A stretch of DNA of 64,000 bases. Source: Anaerolineae bacterium. GTDB lineage: Bacteria; Chloroflexota; Anaerolineae; Aggregatilineales; UBA2796. The translations under genes and the position numbers were made by a program. Where the stretch lies: contig JANWYI010000006.1 in assembly GCA_025055255.1 (NCBI GenBank), positions 3,361-67,360 on the forward strand. The letters run 5' to 3'. The notes under the pieces were generated by a model. The model saw only the letters and a program-made list of their open reading frames with translations, searched no databases and was not told where the DNA came from. This document shows, in pieces, positions 59,273-64,000 of the stretch (position 1 is its first letter; every line of letters starts with the position of its first letter).

Positions 59273-61321
59273 TCACGAGAATGACTGACTGTTTAAGATC
59301 GGTTGGGCATGCATAGCTTGGCTGAGAGCGCGAATGGCATGTAGATAGACCGTGCTGAGCCGCAAATAGTCTCTCAAACGCACTTCGTCTGCCTCTTGCA
59401 TTAGATGGCTCAACTCAGCGCTCTCACGGCGCAGCCGTGCTAGGCGCAGCAAAAGCACGTGATGCAGAAGCGCAGTGCGATGACGAACTGTATCAGAGTG
59501 CAGTGAAACTTGCTCTCTCAACGTCGCTACATCTTTACTTAACGCACGCGGATACAGCTCAGTTGCACTCCGCAAGCGCTGTTCGTAGGCTTCTAGATGC
59601 GCCACTAACAACTGCTCAAGCACAGGTTGCAGCTCAGCAGGCAAGTGCGCTTCAAGGTAAGCAAGCCAATCTTCCTCGTACTGAGCGCGCGCGCGCACGA
59701 AGACCTCAAAAATGGCGCGCAAATCGGGACGTGTGAAATCAGCGGCACATAACGGCTGCAGAGCTGACTCAGCGGCTGCATTTTCGTTGATCAATTGGCG
59801 GAAAACGCGCTGTACGTCCGCTAACAAGTTTGGATGCTGCAACAAAGCAGCCAAGCAATACTCTTGGAGTGCCTCGCCGTGCGCTGTGAGCGTTAGTGCC
59901 GCTTGACCTGTGTTCGGTTGAGCAGGCGCGCTCGGCTTGCCGTCAGCTGCAGGACGATCTATGCGCTTCAGGCGCTGCTGTTGCGCCGCCCACTCTAAAA
60001 GCGCCTTGCCGCTGCCCAAGCGCAGCTTGTACGCTAAGTGCTGCACGTTTGCCTGCTGCTGCAGATTGTTTTCAGTCGCCATGAGCAGCGGCAACAGCTC
60101 ACGGGCGACTTTTTCACGCTCAGCTAGTGTAGCATTAGCAGGTAAACGGGCTGCTGCCGTGTTGATCACATACTCTGCCACGCCTTGCGCCTCAGCAACC
60201 AAGTTGCGCCATGCTTGCGGATCATCGCGGATCAAATCATCGGGGTCTTTGCCGACTGGCAAAGTGACCACTTGTAATTCAAGGTTCAAGCGGCTCGATT
60301 CGCGCAGCGCGCCGTTTGGGTCAACAAAGACGCGCTCAACTGAAGCCGCTTGACGCGCCGCCTCAAGACCGCGCAGGGTTGCGCGTGCGCCTGCTTCATC
60401 AGCGTCAAGAGCGAGGATCAAGCGGCGCGCAAAGCGGCTCAGCGTCTTGAGTTGCGCTTGAGTCAGCGCCGTGCCCATCTGCGCAACCACATTGGTGAAG
60501 CCGTGCTGGTGCGCTTGGATAGCATCCATGTAGCCTTCCACGATCACGGCTGTCTCGCTCTCGCGAATGCTACGGCGCGCATGGTGCAAGGCAAACAAGA
60601 CGGCGCTCTTATCGAAGAGTGGTGTCTGCGGCGAGTTGAGATATTTCGGTTGCGCCTCAGGTTTGAGTGCGCGCGCGCCGAAGCCAATCACTTGACCGCG
60701 CTCATCACAAATCGGGATCATCAGTCTATCGCGGAAGCGGTCGTAGACACGCTCAGAGTCGTCATGGCGCGTTAAAATGCCCGCTTCCAGCATATCTCGC
60801 TCAGTGTAGCCGATCTGCTTCAGGCGATCTAGCACTGTGCTCCAGCTATCAGGCGCGTAGCCAATCTGAAACTGGACAAGCGTTGCCTCGCTTAAGCCGC
60901 GCCGCGCTACATAGGCGCGCGCTTCAGCTGCATCGGGCGCGTTCAGCAAGCGCTGATGGTAAAAACGCGCTACTTCGTTGAGCAGGCTGCGCAATTTGTC
61001 GAGATGAGCCTCGCGTTGGCGTTGTTCAGGTGTGCGCGGCTGCAGCTGGACACCTGCTTTTTCCGCTAAGATGCGCAGCGCCTCAGCAAAATCCACGTTT
61101 TCGCGGCGCTGCACAAAGGTGAAAATATCGCCACCTGTGCTGCAGGCGCCAAAGCAATGCCACGTTTGGGTCTCAGGAAAGACGACAAAAGAAGGCGTTT
61201 TTTCGCTGTGGAACGGACAGCACGCAGTGAAGTAGCGTCCTGCTTTGCGCAGCGGGACGCCACTCTGCGAAATGTATTGCACCAGATCGAGTTTTGCTCG
61301 AATCTCTTGGGTGATGGACAA
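59273..61321 (-). CDS. dnaG: DNA primase
   Basis: Zinc motif CPFHSEKTPSFVVFPETQTWHCFGACSTGGD, toprim VIVEGYMDAIQAHQHG, LILALDADEAGARAT. Confidence 0.96.
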   Translation of the reverse strand: MSITQEIRAKLDLVQYISQSGVPLRKAGRYFTACCPFHSEKTPSFVVFPETQTWHCFGACSTGGDIFTFVQRRENVDFAEALRILAEKAGVQLQPRTPEQRQREAHLDKLRSLLNEVARFYHQRLLNAPDAAEARAYVARRGLSEATLVQFQIGYAPDSWSTVLDRLKQIGYTERDMLEAGILTRHDDSERVYDRFRDRLMIPICDERGQVIGFGARALKPEAQPKYLNSPQTPLFDKSAVLFALHHARRSIRESETAVIVEGYMDAIQAHQHGFTNVVAQMGTALTQAQLKTLSRFARRLILALDADEAGARATLRGLEAARQAASVERVFVDPNGALRESSRLNLELQVVTLPVGKDPDDLIRDDPQAWRNLVAEAQGVAEYVINTAAARLPANATLAEREKVARELLPLLMATENNLQQQANVQHLAYKLRLGSGKALLEWAAQQQRLKRIDRPAADGKPSAPAQPNTGQAALTLTAHGEALQEYCLAALLQHPNLLADVQRVFRQLINENAAAESALQPLCAADFTRPDLRAIFEVFVRARAQYEEDWLAYLEAHLPAELQPVLEQLLVAHLEAYEQRLRSATELYPRALSKDVATLREQVSLHSDTVRHRTALLHHVLLLRLARLRRESAELSHLMQEADEVRLRDYLRLSTVYLHAIRALSQAMHAQPILNSQSFS

Positions 61322-61736
61322 CGTGCCGCCTCCGCTGAACGCTTTTGAATTATAACGACAGCAAAAGGGCTAAGCAAGGCGTTTATTACCGTACTAAGTT
61401 TTCTGGATAGCACATTTCGCAAGGATCAAACAGCGGAGCAATGGTCACTGGCAAGTTTTGAGTGCATTCCTTGAGGCTTGTCCTTAGACCATTAGTTCTG
61501 GCAAGGACAGTGCTGCGCCTGTTTGAGTTCCGCTCAAAAGAACGATTTTTCAGCAATGACATCAAATAAAGTGCTTTTTCGGAGCTTAGAAGTCCCTAAA
61601 GACTGCTTATCAGCTGCACAAATATGTGTCATGCTTAGACAAAGCTGCTACAATATGAAAAAGCGCCACACAGTTTGTCAAATTGAGCGCAGCGGCTTGT
61701 CAAAGCACATGAGTCGCCGCTCTAGAGATAGGACAG

Positions 61737-62840
61737 ATGGATATGCGAATCGTTGTCATTACGTCTTGGGCGACTGATGTCATCAGCGGCAGTGGCACAG
61801 CTGTCTTTTTCAATGCGTTTCTAGCAGGGCTGCGCCAGCGCGGCTACACAGTTGAGGTGATTGCGCCAAACTTTGACACGAGCGATTATATCGAGGCGAC
61901 GCTCAAGCGCTTCCAGTTCAACACAGAGCTGCGCACTGATCCACGCCTGCGCAACGCTGATGTGATCATTGGCTTTGACTACGACGGCTACGGTCTCGAT
62001 CCTGCGCAACGTCCGCCGCTGATCGCCTCTGCTCATGCAATCTTTGGCGACCTTTGCCGCTGGGAACGTGAGCCGATCCGCACAGTGGTCTATGCGCAGG
62101 CATTTTTTGACCGCCTGAACATGCAGCAAGCTGACTTGGTGACGGCAGGTAGTCAGTACGCCAAAGAGCGGATTGTGGCGCTTTACGGCGTGCCAGCGGA
62201 GAAAGTGCAAGTTATTCCGCACGGCATGCTCACACCAAATTGGTTGCCGCTCGTAGATGCTGAGCCACGCCAAGCTAATGATCATCCAATCGTGCTGGCA
62301 GTCGGCAAGTTTTACCCACGCAAGCGAGTAGATGTGCTGCTGCGTGCTGTGCCGCTGCTGGTTGAGGAGTTTCCAGACCTAGAGGTGCGGATTGTCGGCA
62401 ACGGCTTGGAGTGGGACGTGCTGCATGCGCTCGCTGATGAGCTGAAGATTAACGCTCATGTGACGTGGCTCTCACACATTGCTGATGACGCCGCTTTTGC
62501 TCGTGAGTGGCGACAAGCCGATGTCTTCTGTCATCCAAGCTGTCAGGAAAGTTTTGGCTACGTTTACCTTGAAGCGATGACGCTTGGTAAGCCAATTGTG
62601 GCAGCAAATGCCAGTGCAGCACCTGAAGTTGTCGGCGAGGCAGGTCTGTTAGTCGAGCCCGAAAACCCTGCAGCACTGGCAGAAGGCATTAGGCGACTCT
62701 TGCGCGATGAGTCTTTGCGCGCCGAGTGCAGCCGTCGTGGGCGCGCACGTGCGGCACAATTCAGCGTAGCGCGCATGATTGACGGCTATGAAGCAGCAAT
62801 TCAGCGTGTTCTTGCACCAGTTCCAGTGGTTGTGCGCTGA
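61737..62840 (+). CDS. GT4 family glycosyltransferase
   Basis: VLAVGKFYPRKRVDVLLRAVPLL, CHPSCQESFGYVYLEAMTLGKPIVAANASAAPEVVGEAGLLVEP. Confidence 0.94.
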   Translation: MDMRIVVITSWATDVISGSGTAVFFNAFLAGLRQRGYTVEVIAPNFDTSDYIEATLKRFQFNTELRTDPRLRNADVIIGFDYDGYGLDPAQRPPLIASAHAIFGDLCRWEREPIRTVVYAQAFFDRLNMQQADLVTAGSQYAKERIVALYGVPAEKVQVIPHGMLTPNWLPLVDAEPRQANDHPIVLAVGKFYPRKRVDVLLRAVPLLVEEFPDLEVRIVGNGLEWDVLHALADELKINAHVTWLSHIADDAAFAREWRQADVFCHPSCQESFGYVYLEAMTLGKPIVAANASAAPEVVGEAGLLVEPENPAALAEGIRRLLRDESLRAECSRRGRARAAQFSVARMIDGYEAAIQRVLAPVPVVVR

Positions 62841-62875
62841 CATATTTTCGCGCTGTGCCTCACGCTCGTGTTAAA

Positions 62876-62898
62876 CGGGTAGCTCTTGGAGCTACCCG
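62876..62898. terminator. Hairpin between convergent genes, likely bidirectional terminator
   Basis: CGGGTAGCT-CTTGG-AGCTACCCG. Confidence 0.55.
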
Positions 62899-62911
62899 CC
62901 TCTGTTGCAGA

Positions 62912-63916
62912 TTAGCGACGAATTTCTAACCAGTACTCTGTGGCGTCGCCCTCAGCTGCCCAGCCTTCTAGGTTTTTCTTCAGCCACAGCACCTTGTACC
63001 ACGCTAGATTGTCAGCGCAAACCGGTCCTTCTAGGATGACAATGTCGTCACCTGTACGCATCAGGTCAAGGTTAGTGGAACGACGCACCGGCGCACGCTT
63101 AAGCGCAACTAGGTCGCTGATCACGCGCGCTTGATCGTTCGGCTTCAAGCGTGAGGGCTGCGTGCCACGGCACTTGACATCCTTTGGCGGCTCGGCGCTG
63201 CCAGCAGTGACTGGCTCAATCCAGTACTCGCGCGCGTCACCTTCGGCTGCCCAGCCTTCCAAGTTTTTCTTCGTCCACAGCAGCCGATACCAAGCCAGAT
63301 TATCGGCGCACAGCGGACCTTCAAGGATCACTACGTCGTCACCAGTGCGCATTAGGTCAAGGTTGACCGCAGAACGGCGCGGACTGCGCTTGATGGCAGT
63401 CAGGTCGCTGACAATGCGCGCAAAGTCGCCCGGCTTCAAGCGCGAGACCTGTGTACCTTGACATTGCACTGGACCTTCTGGTGCAGTTGTATCTAGCACC
63501 TGCTTTTCCATCCAGTACTCGCGCGCGTCGCCTTCAGCCGCCCAGCCTTCCAGATTCTTCTTTGTCCACAGCACCTTGTACCAAGCGAGGTTCTCAGCGC
63601 ACACTGGACCTTCGAGAATAACAACCGTATCACCAGTACGCATTAGGTCGAGGTTAGTAGCGGCGCGGCGCGGCTCGCGCTTGATAGCAACTAGATCACT
63701 GACGATACGCGCTAGATCGTCGGGTTGCAAGCGTGAGACTTGAGTGCCGCGGCAGCGGACAGGAGTCGGCTCAGGTGTAGGCGTTGGATCACCTTGAAAG
63801 AGAGCAAAGGAAGTCGTAGCAATGCTACCAGCCTGTACGTTCAGGGAAATGCCGAAGAGTGCTGCCATGATCAGCGCAACCAGAGAAAGCGTCCAAATAG
63901 GGCGGAAGAGTCGCAT
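62912..63916 (-). CDS. Secreted protein with three tandem ~95-aa SH3-like repeats
   Basis: Three copies of RGTQVSRL.P.D.ARIVSDL.A.KR.PRR...NLDLMRTGD.VVILEGP.CA.NLAWYKVLW.KKNLEGWAAEGDA.EYW; signal peptide after MRLFRPIW. Confidence 0.88.
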   Translation of the reverse strand: MRLFRPIWTLSLVALIMAALFGISLNVQAGSIATTSFALFQGDPTPTPEPTPVRCRGTQVSRLQPDDLARIVSDLVAIKREPRRAATNLDLMRTGDTVVILEGPVCAENLAWYKVLWTKKNLEGWAAEGDAREYWMEKQVLDTTAPEGPVQCQGTQVSRLKPGDFARIVSDLTAIKRSPRRSAVNLDLMRTGDDVVILEGPLCADNLAWYRLLWTKKNLEGWAAEGDAREYWIEPVTAGSAEPPKDVKCRGTQPSRLKPNDQARVISDLVALKRAPVRRSTNLDLMRTGDDIVILEGPVCADNLAWYKVLWLKKNLEGWAAEGDATEYWLEIRR

Positions 63917-64000
63917 GGGTTCCTCTTTCTGTGAGAAGATTTCCACTTGCAATTCTCAAAGCTACCGCAAGATTTGCAGACGCGCTATACAGAGCGTATC

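Overview
This 64 kb window looks like ordinary, gene-dense bacterial chromosome. The gene content and secreted Thr/Pro-linker and PD40 proteins suggest Chloroflexota, possibly Anaerolineae-like; that placement is inference. I see no prophage, transposon, CRISPR array or classical defence island. Housekeeping genes include topA, gatB, plsX, guaA-xpt, mdh, gdhA and the dnaG-rpoD operon. There are two tRNAs, Ser-GGA and His-GTG. A cobalamin-riboswitch-controlled btuFCD operon has a readable promoter, aptamer and terminator. The rest is mainly secreted beta-propeller, M23, MltG and SH3 proteins and lone response regulators. The points most worth a second look are: (1) near-complete avoidance of the tetranucleotide GGCC, with most residual sites being places where it cannot be avoided (Trp-Pro codons, a tRNA); (2) NurA coupled to a stand-alone HAS-barrel-like protein with no adjacent HerA ATPase; (3) a FecR-like gene translationally coupled to the housekeeping sigma factor; (4) tandem paralogous secreted proteins with a conserved Cys motif; (5) a ParB-fold protein resembling SbnI/SerK free-serine kinases; (6) a DUF3524/QTMAN-type glycosyltransferase; (7) a 9-bp stem enclosing the B12-riboswitch terminator. 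All calls come from reading sequence and translations; no database search was run.
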